Below are positions 14,601-26,577 of a stretch of 64,000 nt of DNA, in pieces. A program made the position numbers and the translations under genes. Position 1 is the first letter of the stretch. Every line of letters starts with the position of its first letter. The DNA lies in contig CM032233.1 of assembly GCA_019009955.1 (NCBI GenBank), positions 93,875,001 through 93,939,000 of the forward strand. Reading direction: 5' to 3'. The notes beneath the pieces are model-generated. The model saw only the letters and a program-made list of their open reading frames with translations, did not search any database and was not told the DNA's origin. Source of the stretch: Riptortus pedestris. Lineage: Eukaryota > Arthropoda > Insecta > Hemiptera > Alydidae.

Positions 14601-17215
14601 TAAAGATATTTATTTCCGAAAACGAAATTCTGTAACAGATTACACGTCAGCTCAACGATAATAATAAGATAGACAGCTGGATCCTGCTCGACTATATATC
14701 TTCTACTTTCTGCAAAGGTTTCTTACTCGAATTTGTTATTTTTTGAAACGGGGCGTTAGGTATTTTCTTTCGCTATAAGATCTGGATAAATAAATCTTCA
14801 AACCGAAGTATAATTTTTTTAAAACGGGAAGCCAAATTTTAAGTTTAAATGAAAAAAAAAACTGGTTCTTGATGTCTTCAATATCAATGAAAAAATAGCT
14901 TTTTAAAATTTAATAGCACAAATAAATGAAACGCATACGCTATTAATCTTAAATTTATAAAATATAATATTTTTCTAAAAAAAAGAACCCGTATGTTTTC
15001 TTAATGAATGTTTATTCAGTCATTTTTTTCAATACCGAAAACTATCAAAAGAGGTATAACACAATTTATGCCAGCATCTACATTTGTATAAAATATTAAC
15101 ATTCTGTTCTCAAATAGCACAGAACGGAGAAAACATTTACATAAATATTCTCGTTTACTACACTAATTCATAGAATTTGAACCAGTTTTTGTAAATAAAT
15201 AAATCTGACAATGAAATCTAAGAAAAATAAAAGAAAAACAACTAATAATTTGTGCTCAATATGGAAGATTAATTCATTCTTTATTTTACATTAGTTCGTT
15301 ATTAAGTTTATAACTAGTTAAGGAGTTGTCTCTACTTCAAAGTTGTGGATCTATAATGACCCATAAACTTATGAAAAGGTTACGTTCCAAAGGATTTGCA
15401 TCATTTAATTATTGCCAAACTAATGAGTCAACTAAAAACTACAAAATTTCGAGAACAAAAATAACGAATTTAATTTTAATTTATTGTAGAAGAAAAAATA
15501 CGACATTCTAAAATTACTTGTGAGTTTTTCTCAAACAATGCCAAATTTTTTTGTCATTTAGAATGTCTGAAGCGTGAATATATTTTTTTTTTTGTGACAG
15601 ATGTTTGAGATCCTCTCCAAAGATTACAACTAGGCCATTTTGACAATTTTTGATTCATCATTATTGTGACAGAAATATTTTTATAAATATTTGTGTACAG
15701 TTATTGAATCGAAATAAAACTAAATTATTTCCGAAAATTACTTATATTTCTTGTTTTTTTTTTATTTTGTTATTTTGGCAAGGACACAGGCAGTATAAAA
15801 TATCATGACGATTTTTTGAGGTTTGTACGAAACATTATGCCAAATAATGATGACTAGTCAAGAAACAAAAACGAAAAACCGAATGTTGTTTATTGAAGTG
15901 CATTATTTTTTCTCCAGCCCGAACCATTTAAAAAAAAAATAAACTTCCAATGATAAATTTCATTATGAAGATGTCTTCATGTAAAAACACAAATTAATTT
16001 ATTTTATGAGTTATAATAATAGAACGAAGGCTAATCTGATTGACGGATATTAAAATATTTAAAAAAAAAAAATATTGTAACATTTTATCGGGAGAAAATA
16101 TGTTCAAATTATCAAAAAATAACAAGTTTCGGTAGAATATTTGAAGAGGAATAAATATAATATAGCCATTATTATAACCAATGGGATATACAAATAAAAT
16201 AAGTAAAAAGTATTTGTAAAGGCTAAAAAAATTTAGGAAAAACATTTTTAATAAATTTGATTAAATTTATTATTTCACGAGTGTCAAAAGATGGTAACAA
16301 TCGTTAATGGGGCTTTGAGTGGAAAGTTGGTGCGAAGTATCATCCGGTGTTGACACTTGACAGGTGATCCAAAAAGGGTTAGAAACTTGTCAACAGTGAA
16401 TCACGTATGTCACCCTTCGAATGGGTTTCTCAGGCTATCTTTGAACTTGTCTACCCAGGTGCTCTAATAAATTATAAAAACAACATAAAAATGCTCTAAG
16501 GCCAAAAGAAGTGCGGGCAAAAACTGTTGTCAGACATGTCTCGCACTTCGCGGCACAACCGACACACATCATACCGGCTTAGTAATTAACACACACCACT
16601 TGTACGGCCTTAATTTTATAGTCTCGTACAAAATTATCTTTATGAGTAGTAAACATTGAGCTTTATCGTAAGTGACGACAATTACTTTTCATTTTTTGCT
16701 CGGTTTAATTTGTGTTTGTGTTGAAAACTGATTTAAAAATTCGATTACTTGTGGTCAGAGGGTTGTTAGTCAACGAATACAACAAATCATTTATTTCAAT
16801 AAGATTTATAACAGTGAGAGTGAAAAATAAGGTTGAATGTTCTTTCAATATTTATAAACAATGTGAAAGAGAAAAATGTTATTAAGTCCAATTTAAGATT
16901 GACTCGATTTGAGGGGTAAGAAAACATGTGAGCTGGTTGTGCTGATTTCGGGTATAATGAAGTAAAAAAAATAAATAAAAAAAATATAAAATAATCTGAT
17001 ATTAATGACCGGCGGTTGGAATGAGTTAATGGAAAATAAATACAAATCAAATTAAAAAAAAAAAAAATATGACAGTACCTCTATAAAAATTCGCACCGAC
17101 GTTGCTTTTTCCCGGGAGCCGGATCACACAAAAAATAATAGAACACACTATTTTCCCGGTCAATCACTGATTTCATAAATTTATTTATTTTCGTGGCACT
17201 TCACTGGACTGAGAT
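11670..17215. other. AT-rich stretch, nothing recognised apart from short simple repeats
   Basis: A TA tract lies at 13,042-13,062 and several A or T runs are present. A GC-richer patch at 14,490-14,580 and another at 16,290-16,640 have no recognisable frame. If the candidate exon at 17,231 is real, this stretch would be its first intron or beyond, because that gene reads leftwards. Confidence 0.45.
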
Positions 17216-17230
17216 AAATTAGTGACTCAC

Positions 17231-17311
17231 CTGCTGCCAAAACTGTGCCAATAGGTAGATTCTCTCTTTCTTGAACAGCCAGTCCATAGACTGCATACCA
17301 TGGATATCCAT
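17231..17311 (-). CDS. Candidate first coding exon of a host gene (27 codons, splice donor)
   Basis: On the minus strand an ATG at 17,311 in good context (A at -3, G at +4) opens a frame reading MDIHGMQSMDWLFKKERIYL and then LAQFWQQ. It ends in CAG directly followed by GTGAGT (17,230-17,225), a consensus 5' splice site in phase 0. An in-frame TAG lies upstream, and the ATG is the first in-frame methionine after it. The peptide is amphipathic and could start a coiled coil. The exon sits at the edge of a GC-richer island, unlike anything else in the window, and is not part of any repeat seen here. Two very short upstream ORFs precede it. I cannot name the gene. The following exons would lie at lower coordinates or outside the window. 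Confidence 0.5.
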
Positions 17312-17830
17312 GCTCCGCCGTGCTTCCTGGTGGTGGGCCCCTATGACATGCTGCTCGGCTTGCCTCCTGTTCGAGTAGCTCCTCAGCTTAGGGTAAGGTG
17401 CTATGGTTGACGATGTAGGCTCACGAGAGGGACACACCGAGGGACATGCGGTAGGCACGGCTGCCAGTAGTCGACTGCTCCCCTCTTCCTTTCCCTAGCC
17501 CCCCTACCACCAGGCTCTCTCCTTTGCGCAGAGCGGTTAGCGCATCCCGCCTCTTCTCCCCCCTCCTCTCCACTCCTCTCCTCTATCCCTCTCACTCGAT
17601 CCAGCCTGCTTTTTTCCTAGCCTTTCTTGGGCCGTTCTTTGCCGATCCCGCCTCTACCCCCACAGGGCGCAGGGCTGGCTCCCTTCTCGATACAGGCCCC
17701 CGTCAATCGCCGCCCACTTTTTTCCACACCCACCAATACAGTGAGAGCAGGCCTCAAGCCTCCCTATACACTCCACATTACAGAAATGGGTTTGGACCAG
17801 CCACACACCCAAATCCACCCACATAATTGA
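17312..17830 (-). promoter_or_regulatory. GC-richer island, possible 5' UTR/promoter of the candidate exon
   Basis: About 500 bp strongly enriched in G+C with pyrimidine-rich tracts on the plus strand (17,480-17,620). It lies immediately 5' of the candidate start on the minus strand. The overlapping open frames on both strands follow from low stop-codon density and look like chance. The role as 5' UTR or promoter is inferred only from position and composition. Confidence 0.35.
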
Positions 17831-17936
17831 CTCTGCAAGACGTTTCAATATTTGATGGAATTGCTAGCGATAGGGGGAGCTACAAGCAGGAAGGGTGCTT
17901 TTCTCATTCCAGTCCTCATCAATACCTACACACGGA

Positions 17937-18640
17937 AATGAAAGTGGCGCTTTGTCTCTGAGTTTGTGTTGTCAAACAATGAAGGTCCGTGCTGAGATGG
18001 ATAAGGATGCCATCTTAGGCCGACAGTAGGATTCATAAATTGCTTCTCGGCCAATGTGCCCAATAGGACTGCTATGATCGATAACATCAATGATTAACAC
18101 ACTTAGTCCATTTAGAAACACTCCATGATCGAAATATCTGTATGTAATTATGCTCTCTATAGCTATTCGACAATATTATCCTATATGAATAAAAAAACTG
18201 AAACCCGAAATTACCAAGGTCAATTATCCTTACTTTCAAACACTTGAATGTTGGGCATGAAAGTGGCCCTTTGTGCCTGAGTTAGTGTTGTCAAACAATG
18301 AAGGTCCGTGGTAAGATGGATATGGATGTCAGCCAACAGTAGGCTTTATAAATTGCTTCTTGGCCAATGTGTCCAATAGGACAGCTATGGTCGATAACTG
18401 CAATGATGATTATTACACTGAGTCCAGTTAGAAACATTCCCTAATCAAAAGATCGAAGACGTAATAAGACAGCCTATAACTATTCAATCATATTGTTCTG
18501 TCGTCATCTCCGACGTAGGATCGATGGAAATTTTATAAAGTTTTTCGAAATAGCTCCATCAATACATCTTCAATAGCTAATTTAGCTTAAGAAAAATTTG
18601 CTCAAACTGAGACTTGAAATGAACAAGGTCATTTACTAAG
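17937..18640. repeat. Tandem duplication, two diverged units
   Basis: The unit beginning atgaaagtggc at about 17,938 recurs at about 18,260. It runs through shared blocks such as gtcaaacaatgaaggtccgtg, ttggccaatgtg and a final ...gaaacccgaaattaccaagg / gagacttgaaatgaacaagg. The copies differ by scattered substitutions and indels. The second unit is about 100 bp longer because it holds a family R1 terminal fragment (18,501-18,603) missing from the first. Confidence 0.85.
18501..18603 (+). repeat. Family R1 terminal fragment inserted in a tandem unit
   Basis: This matches the last 100 bp of family R1: a tcgtcatctcc start, the gtaggatcgatgga block and a degenerate end at aaatttgct. The first tandem unit (17,937 onward) provides an unoccupied counterpart, so the fragment arrived after the duplication or was lost from the other unit. 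Confidence 0.7.
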
Positions 18641-19354
18641 TATATAAAAGTGTTTGGCATCACAACTAGTAACCCAAGTTGCAATCTCAAGCTGCTTAAT
18701 ACTTAATGTCATATTCTTATAAGTGTTTTTCTAATTTGTAACAATTATTATTGTTTTCACGTTCGAACGTCGACTTCGTGATGACCATTCACCCAACTCA
18801 CATACCAATTTCAGCCAATATAGCCGACAAAAATCGGTCATCTGTGGTTATTATAATAACAATTAAACTTATTTACTGTATGAATTTATAATTCTTTAAG
18901 TATGTAACTAATTTATTGTTTAACTGCTTCACAACTAAATCGAAATTTCCTCTATTTCCAGAGTTTGTTAAACTCTGGGTTGTTGTGTATGTTACTTAAA
19001 AAAATGAAGGAGTAATTTTGGAGCTGAAATAGTTATTAAGCATGTCTCACGTCTACATTATCAATATTACTGATAATAGTATTTCTTCTATCTCATAATG
19101 TTATTGCTTACTAAAAAATTTATAATTCTTAAAGTGAGAAGTCGTCTGTTCTGCTGCAACTCATTTGATACATGGGATAACTCCAACTCCAGGTGGTTTT
19201 ATAGCTTCTTAAGATAACAATCCTGATTTGCCGCTGCCAAAATCTGGGTAAGGCATGCTGTTCTTGGGCTATCATTCCGTATTGTCTTTATTTTAGCATT
19301 AGTCTCAACGAATACGTCAATCTCAGAAATATGTTGTAAGAACTTTTGTATTTA

Positions 19355-19407
19355 GACATCAAACGTTTCGCCGCTTAACTACAGCCGAACTTTACATCAG
19401 TAATACC
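19355..19407 (-). ncRNA. Hammerhead-ribozyme-like motif (type I, degenerate core)
   Basis: On the minus strand ggtatta (stem I) is followed by CTGATGT (CTGANGA with A9 changed), a stem II with a long loop, GAAA, then a self-complementary ACGT stem III, a T at the cleavage position, and tgatgtc. The two stem I strands (19,407-19,401 and 19,361-19,355) pair over 7 bp including G-U pairs. The order matches the hammerheads known from Penelope-like elements, where stem III is very short. The altered A9 makes activity doubtful. Confidence 0.35.
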
Positions 19408-19944
19408 TTCCGAGGAGGGGGGACAGACGTACAATCACCTTGACCAAAAGTATTCTATTCACAAAGTAACAGGAGTAAGGTCCTTTGTAGACCTTGATAC
19501 AACTTTTTCATAAAGAAGATTGCGGAGAGCTTTAAAACCTTTGGAGGATTCAAACTTCTTAGAACTTCGAGCGAAAACAACGCCTTTATTTAACTTTAAT
19601 ACTTTGACCAATAGAATACGAAATAAAATTACGTATGTTTGAATGCTGCTCACGTGACATGGACCCCAAAGGAATTAATTGATTGTTTTTCCGATCTGTT
19701 TATCATCGGAATATATATGGGTTATAAGCCCTTTATAGGTTTTTATAATCTGACCTCAGTTAGATAGAAATAAAAAAAAAAAACAACTCGGAGTATGATA
19801 CGCTAAAGATAATTAAGGTTTAAGATAATTAACAAGGACGTAACATGTTAAAATGTTATAACAAAATTTTCTTTTTTAATATTAGAAATATTAGTGTCTG
19901 TAATTCCTTAAAGATTGTGGATGCCGAATCACATTGTATCATGG

Positions 19945-20165
19945 GCTCAGGTTGGCCGTGCGAGTTAGGGCGTTGGTCTTAATCTCGCCTGATAGACCTA
20001 GTGTGGCGGGTTCGATTCCCGTCCTGGGCAGTAGAAATTTATTTGGTGACGGACTCATTAAATAACCTTCTTAGGCCCACCCTGGCTAGAAAAGGGTGGT
20101 AACTTGTAGACAACCTTTCCCGGTTAGCCATAGTAGCATAAAGTGGACGTAAATAACAATAAACA
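19945..20165 (+). repeat. Full-length tRNA-derived SINE (tRNA-Leu-like head)
   Basis: The head 19,945-20,030 has a 7-bp acceptor pairing (gctcagg with cctgggc), an A-box-like tggccgtgcgag, a B-box ggttcgattcc and a total length fitting a tRNA with a long variable arm, as in tRNA-Leu. The anticodon stem is poor, so it is a SINE promoter and not a working tRNA gene. The body runs through ggctagaaaagggtggtaac to aaagtggacgtaaataac with an A-rich tail. Other copies are at 7,973-8,090 and, reversed, at 28,925-29,040. Transcription would be by RNA polymerase III, and mobilisation would depend on a LINE. Confidence 0.85.
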
Positions 20166-20360
20166 TAAACAAATTGTATCAATGCGTGATTGAACCTTTA
20201 AAAACAGCAGAACATCGATACTAAAAGGAATAATAATTTTCATAAATCATTAAAAGAACTAATTGAGAGAGTTTATATACTGTGAAACGTTCAGCGAATT
20301 GCAATTTTTAGTGTCGTTATAGTACAGAAACATGAAAGTTGAATAAATATTCAGCAATGC

Positions 20361-20406
20361 AGTACTTTATGTGAGAGTTAACTTTCGAAGTCTTCTTCAG
20401 TCCTCA
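20361..20406 (-). ncRNA. Hammerhead-ribozyme-like motif (short stem II)
   Basis: On the minus strand the order is ctgagga, CTGAAGA (fits CTGANGA), a very short stem II (agacttc), GAAA, then the 8-nt palindrome AGTTAACT as stem III, a C at the cleavage position and tcac. Stem I pairs over only about two bases. The core nucleotides are intact but stems I and II are weak, so this is probably a decayed relative of the better motifs in the window. Confidence 0.3.
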
Positions 20407-20533
20407 GGAAGGGGCGTTGAGGCAAGGTTTTAAATGTGAAATCGTAAATATATCCGTGATTATGCAATGAAAAAAATTTATAAGTCATGATATTTCTTAC
20501 AATTGTTTTTTTAGGGATTGCGCATTAATTTAA

Positions 20534-21516
20534 ATGGCAAGGAATTTAACTTGGCGAGTGTTGTTTGAATTCTTTGCTTTTATTTCTACTAACCCTATTT
20601 TCAAAATCAGTTATTGTTCTGAAGAGCTTAAATACTCCGCCCTTACGAAGGTAGAAACACGAAATAAGAGACGTAACTTTCTGACTGCATGCATAGCTGA
20701 AAAGCCAATGTACTCGTGTAAAAAAATCTCTCGAATACCTTCAATTATTGCTCAATCAAGCAACTCGAAGCTTGCGTCTAATTATGAGGCTAGGGAATCT
20801 ATTAGGTTTGGAGGAGTGTGACCTTAAGACGGTGCTCCACTTCTAATTAGAAGCTGTTTAGTAGCTATTAGGAAGGTCAAGGCGGCAAATTGTTTTGCTA
20901 AGAGGGGAAATAGATAGCCGATCGAATATTCTTTATTCTGTGTTTGTAGGTCACTCTCCCTCTCTGATTGACTAGTCGATCTCCAATAGTTGGAAAGAAA
21001 TAGTTCTCGTTTACGGACATGTATTGAGCAGTGGTTACGCTAAGTTTTGAAGTATTTCATGAGGTCCACGTAGATAAAAAAAAATCATCTACTCATCTAA
21101 TTATGTACTTTGCTCACATACTATAAGTAAATATGTATAACGAAAACTTGAAATCACTTCATATTTTGAACTATTATTTTGCATTTATTAATCATATTAT
21201 CACTGCTTTCGGAACATGTATTAGGATAGATATTGAAACTTCCACGCTGAGAATTGTTACTAATTTTCTCTCTCATATTCTTTATTATTTTTGGACATTT
21301 TTCACTGTTGTGGAAAAAGGCCCCTGGATACTGGGAATAATAATAACGCTGGCCAACAAAAAAGAACAGTACACGATTATCTTTTTACTGTTTCATGGAA
21401 AGTCTTCATGGGTGAAACGGAAGAAAGTATGTAGAGAGAATCCATCGTTATCGGTTGTCTTACAAAAAGCACTTTATTTTTTTTTAGTTAACGTGGTATT
21501 ATATTCTCAAACCTAA
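20534..21516 (+). other. Two chance-length ORFs, no recognised product
   Basis: Open frames of 95 codons (20,534-20,821) and 127 codons (21,133-21,516) lie here. Neither has a recognisable domain, and the second is rich in hydrophobic and aromatic residues as expected of translated AT-rich DNA. They are noted only because they are among the longest frames not made of simple repeats. Confidence 0.15.
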
Positions 21517-21759
21517 AAACTATTTTCAATAACCGTGCCTTACACAGAGGAACAGAAAAGGCAAAGAATTGAGGATGGAGCGAGGTGGAGTTGGGAGGAA
21601 GGGGGTTAATATCAAAATAAATATTTCATTACTAATTTCATGTAAAGTGGCGTTTATTCGGAAGTCGGAGTTTATTCGGAATCGAGGCACTTCCTGTCTG
21701 TGTTTCGCGATCAAAATATTGCCAGAATCAAAGTTGACACAGAGTTTTTACTGACCCCG

Positions 21760-23760
21760 ACATACGAAAATTCTTAATCGATACTTAATTTTCAGAAACA
21801 ACGGGGTAAAGTAAAATATAAAAAGTTTCAGAGATGTAGTAAACATGTTTGTCGTGTGCGCAACATATGTATAACGTACGTTATGGATGAAGCTTTAAGA
21901 TGCATAATCGCTTAACGTCCGTTACTTATACTCCCATATTGAAGATTCCCAGAAAACATTAGAACCTAAAGTGGAGGCCAGAAGGTTTCACCAGGATGCT
22001 AGTGATATTGAGAGGCGATACGATAAAATAGGACGTCAACTTGTTAGCTGATTACTGCTGGTTGCTGATGCAGGAAACAGGAAATTGAAAGATAGCGCGT
22101 TTGGAGAGAGCGTCAAAGAGATTTGGACAAAAAAGTAAAAAATATTAAAAAGCGTTAACGTGAAAAAGAAAAATTATGACAAATTGTAGTTTTTAGTAAT
22201 ATTTAGAAGAATTTAGACACACACAAATATTTCATTTCTGTAATTCTTTTTTATTGTAAACTCCTCATTATTTGCGAAATACTATACTTCGCTCTAGTCA
22301 TTTTTAGATTTAGCACCAGAAAAAATATGAAAAGTGCCAACAACATCACATGCAGCTAAAAAAAAAAAAACCTTATAGTTGGAAGTCTTTGTAACAAAGT
22401 GAAAGAAACAAACCACAAGACTTCCTCATTCATTAATAGAATACATAAACATTATTTATAGGAAAGATAAGTTCCTATAAGAACCAGTTGGCCATCATGG
22501 CTAGAATATGATGAGGGGGAAGACCAAAAATAATTGACCAAAAGTGAATGACTGGAATGATTTTATTTCAGTAATTTTAAATAAAATTTAGTTTTTAGAA
22601 CAGGACTATTTAATGTAATAATATCTAGGTATTTGGGATTTCGTACATTTTATCCCTTTTATATACAACTTCATCTGGTCCATTGCGGCAATTAACGAAC
22701 TCGACCTTAGTTTCGGTCTAGCCACATGGTATGTAGGAATATCGAGTTTGGAAAGGATAAAACAAAATTTTCGGCCCTAGAAAGTTACAGATAGCTTTAT
22801 CAATTTGAAGGAACATCATTTTGGACATGAAGTGAGGGTTTGAAGACATTTTTCACGTTTTCCAACTTCATAGTGGATTTAAATCATTAAATCTGCTAAA
22901 AAGATAAAATAAAATGAGCTTCATAGAGGGCTTGCTAAGTAGTATACATTCTATTGCTATGTAGGATGGTTGTATTGTAAATGAATCCCAAGAAGGCTAG
23001 CGTATAGCCTGGTGATGCTAAGATGTGTAATAAGGTCCATGAAGTCCTTGGAGAATGGCCCTTCAACAGATATGAAAGCAAGTGCTGCTAAGAGTGGTGC
23101 TAAGGTACGGATGAAGAGTGGCACAAAGTTGTGAATCTCAGAATACATCAGTTGGCCGCATTCGGAAGTGGGACATGAACTTACAGAATTTACGAAAGAA
23201 ATTAGAATGAATTTTGTATGGCGTTGCATTAATGAACCAAAGGTCTAGCTATGAGAATGCATTGTGCCTCATCGTGTGAGTCGATAGAGCATCATTTAAA
23301 TTTCAGAAATGGAGCGATCGAACGAACGCTCAAGACCGCTGGTATGCATAAATTAAGTTAACTACTTGTTCATATTCACAAATAAGGGAGACGTAATAGT
23401 AGTCTATTATTCAACTTTTATTTATGGAGCGATAAATACACAACGTATTATTAATAAATGATTTGTTTTTTTAATAGTTATTTTATAGATGCCAAATATC
23501 AACACCTCAAAATAACAGTTACAACGATCATATTAACGAACTAACACAGACAGAACAGAAGTACGACTGTTGATTTGGTTATATGCAAGGCATTCGTAAT
23601 ATTGGCTATGACGTCTGAAGAATTGTTGGTTGTCTCAAAGGTCATTCGAGCAATTTCAAAGATATCATAGAGTTTTAGAATTCCATGGATTCTACTGTTC
23701 GAACAAGCTCAGTTTACGCATTTAGAGGGAATGGGACGTTTCGAAGCTCCTATAAATATA
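21760..23760. other. Stretch with no recognised gene
   Basis: A 90-codon frame on the minus strand (22,957-23,229) lies in DNA slightly richer in G+C than its surroundings and is not in a known repeat. It shows no signature and no flanking splice sites that I trust. Confidence 0.35.
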
Positions 23761-23799
23761 TCAATTGTTTCAGATTGTGTACAATAAAAATTTTCGTGT

Positions 23800-23965
23800 T
23801 GGTAGTAAGTTGAGCGGAAGCGAAGCGAAGTGGAGGGGTTGGGGTAAGGCCAGCCACTACTGCCCTCCCGGTCTGTCGGCAGCCGCACTAACTAAACTCT
23901 ACCACACTCAGCTCCCCAACCCTCACTCCCTCTCTCTCACTCTCTCATCCCCTTCACCCTCACCG

Positions 23966-24013
<48 letters not shown>

Positions 24014-24110
24014 CTTACTTTACCGTTCCTAACTGTCAATGTAATGTCGTCTCCGACAGTCTTTCCCCCCCGGCTAACTCACTCTCCGCCTAAAGCTGAA
24101 CATGCCCCCG
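23800..24110. other. C/T-rich island with (CT)n microsatellite
   Basis: A GC-richer, pyrimidine-rich block surrounds a (CT)n run at about 23,970-24,011. In composition it resembles the island at 17,450-17,830. The 121-codon frame across it is low-complexity (serine, leucine and proline rich) and is not convincing as a gene. Confidence 0.5.
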
Positions 24111-24420
24111 TGACTCCCGAAAACTTATAATTTAACAATGAGCTCAAGAGTCTGAATGTGTGGAAGGCTAGTTCCTCTTAATCGTAAAGCATTTCTATTA
24201 TCCAGGAGCTTGAGCCTCTCGAAATGTTAACGGAATAGGTAATCCGCTAATCACTATTCCTCGTGTCAGATCTATCAAACTTTTTGAAGAGATAACATGT
24301 TTTCACTCACCTTCAAGATTTTTTTTTTAGTGAAAAAATGTTGCGGAGGTGAAGCCCACGGGACATTATATTTGACGAAGGCGAAATACGGCTTCATCAT
24401 CATTTAAAACCTAACTAGTA

Positions 24421-25430
24421 GTGGCAACCAGTGGGTTCTTGCGGAAGCTGCTCTTTTCATATTACTACATGAAATGTAGCACTTATCGATTATTGGGAGA
24501 CCAAGCATTTAAATATGAATATAAAATCGTAACTAAAAGAAAATCATTTTATTAGTTAAAATAACACTTCTAGAATCTATAAATGACAAAATGGTTAACG
24601 GGAGGCCACTTATTATTTACAGATAAAATATTTGCTGTTTCAAAACTGCTTATCACTATTCGCTGTTACTGCAATAGACTGTTCATACTTGACTAAGTTT
24701 TATTAGTCTTCTGTTTCTTTTGTTATCAGAAAATAATTTATCGTTTATTAACACCACTTGGTTATCGTTTATTATTACACCACTTGAATAGCTATCTTGC
24801 AGAGTTGCATGTAGCAGACTACGGCCGGGGACGACCGCTTCATGCAGCTACTCCCCTACATCTTCCAATTTGGGACATCTCTAATTTATAATTAAATTTT
24901 CTAATTCAAAGAAATTCTACAAGTGTTATTTTATATAATAAAGTGATTTTTTTTCTTTTTAATAATCGTCTTTAAAAGGGTGTCCTCTCAATAACCGATA
25001 ATTACCTGAGATGTCATGAAAAAATTACTTTCCAGGCACCCTTCTCTCCTTCGAATAAATTTGTGATGAAATCGTTGTACTTTAAGATATGGCCAAGAAG
25101 TTTGACCTTCCTTTTTTTCATGGACAGTATAAGACTTTATAGAAGAATTTTTAGGTTTTACTTCTTTTGAGTCCAATTTGTTCTGGTGATTCTTGACAAA
25201 TTCACATTTTTATTGTTTTTAATCTATTGTATTCCCTTATGTGAAGAGCATAACATTCGATTTTTTTTGAGTATCAATAGTTACATGTTTGTTTGTTGTA
25301 ATACTCATTTTTTTTGGAAGGATTGCTCAGCAAGTACTAATTTTAAATCAACTTCAGTTCTACTATCCTTTTCTTCGGTGATTATGTTTTCTAGATTTAA
25401 TCGACAAAACTCCTTCACTTTTAGGAGATT
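24421..25430 (-). pseudogene. LINE 3'-end fragment (reverse-transcriptase C-terminal remnant)
   Basis: Minus-strand translation of about 25,380-24,990 gives, in broken frames, EVDLKLVLAEQSFQKK and then a block containing WTQKK and KRKVKLLGHILKYNDFITNL followed by FEGE. This is the region after the RT domain in many non-LTR retrotransposons (the R-K-hydrophobic-GHI-R-ND-F...EG pattern). Stops and frameshifts make it a pseudogene. A short piece at 24,421-24,478 matches the 3' end of the copies at 35 and 45 kb, and the stretch between is unrecognised. All four copies in the window lie on the minus strand. Confidence 0.75.
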
Positions 25431-25432
25431 TC

Positions 25433-25540
25433 CCTTAAGGGAAATCAGCTATTGAGGTCGTACTCATGACGCGAGTTTCGAAAAATTTCCTCAAATGTCC
25501 ATCGATCCTACCACGGAGATGACGAAAATGAGGTCCGTTC

Positions 25541-25602
<62 letters not shown>

Positions 25603-26084
25603 CTGTTAACGCTCTAGCGGTCGCAATTTTTGTTTGATCATTACCAAACTCGGAATTTAATTGTTTTATATAAAAAGAAAGATCAAGTTCGTTATTGGAT
25701 GAAATCCGACCAGAGAGATGGGGGATGGGTTTGGAGGGGAGAAATTTTGAAAATTCTTAATATCTCCGTTATTAACCGTCGGATCGAATAATTGTATAGA
25801 ATCAATCTTATTGCAAATTAAATTTACTATAAATATTGTTCTATACATTTATTCTGTATCTTGAATATTAACCGAGATATTTGTATTCTGCGTGTCGTCG
25901 GCAGGAGTCGGCTATGTTCGGGAATTTCCGCCGAGAGCTCTGGCGGCCGTTTCCATAACTATTCGTCCCTCGTGAATTGCTTTAGAGATACCTTATTACT
26001 ACAGGTGTTATTGGGCAGATTTATCTACTGGAAAATTGTCACGTGGGAAATCTGCTTAGTTTACGCAGCCCCTGCGTGACGGAC
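25433..26084 (-). mobile_element. Family R1 element, near full length (inverted partner of the next)
   Basis: It runs from gagatttcccttaaggg at the left to cgcagcccctgcgtgacgga at the right. Inside are the blocks ggtccgttcaaa, a (TA)n tract at about 25,546-25,598, gttaacgctctagcggtcgc and aatatctccgttatt. The inverted ends are gggaaatctgct type. No protein is encoded. It faces the copy at 26,578-27,186 across about 490 bp, so the pair could form a hairpin of about 600 bp. The superfamily is unknown: the end hairpin plus internal microsatellite recalls Helentron-associated elements, but the class is not proven. Confidence 0.8.
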
Positions 26085-26577
26085 ATTTTCAAGTCTAATG
26101 TTTCAAATTTTAATATTTATATCTTCTTTGTCAAACATTTTATGTGCTTTTATCTTTAGCTTAAACTGTTCTTGGGCGTCTTGTTGGATTTTATTTATAT
26201 TTCGGACTTAACTACCTGTGCAGTGACTTCTGTAAATTTGATGCAAATACCTGGTTTACATTTAATAAGAAATGCATAGACAAGAGAAATCCATGTATAA
26301 CTTATATAATAGCAAGAGGGGAGTAAGGGTTTATCGATGGGATTATTTCATAAGCAGATTCAAAATTATATTATACAGTTCAGCAATGACAAAAGCCATG
26401 AATAAGCAGAATTTCATTCAAAATAGCTCAGTACACATTGACGTCCTTATTCAATTACTCTTCACGTTCCTCAAATATAAAGTATCTACTGAACCGTTCA
26501 GTATTTAACTTAGCAGATTTAATCTAGACACGGTCATCTCCTGATGCTGTACTATGTGTAGAAATAAAAAAAAAAAA

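Noticed and set aside
17524..17848. Plus- and minus-strand ORFs of 64-100 codons in the GC island
   Set aside because: They overlap in several frames at once, as expected where stop codons are rare; the proline-rich translations have no signature.
19945..20030. A functional tRNA-Leu gene
   Set aside because: Acceptor and B-box fit, but the anticodon stem does not pair well, and the sequence continues into a repeated SINE body.
23620..23660. CTGAAGAA on the plus strand as a hammerhead core
   Set aside because: The GAAA half and stem pairing are missing.
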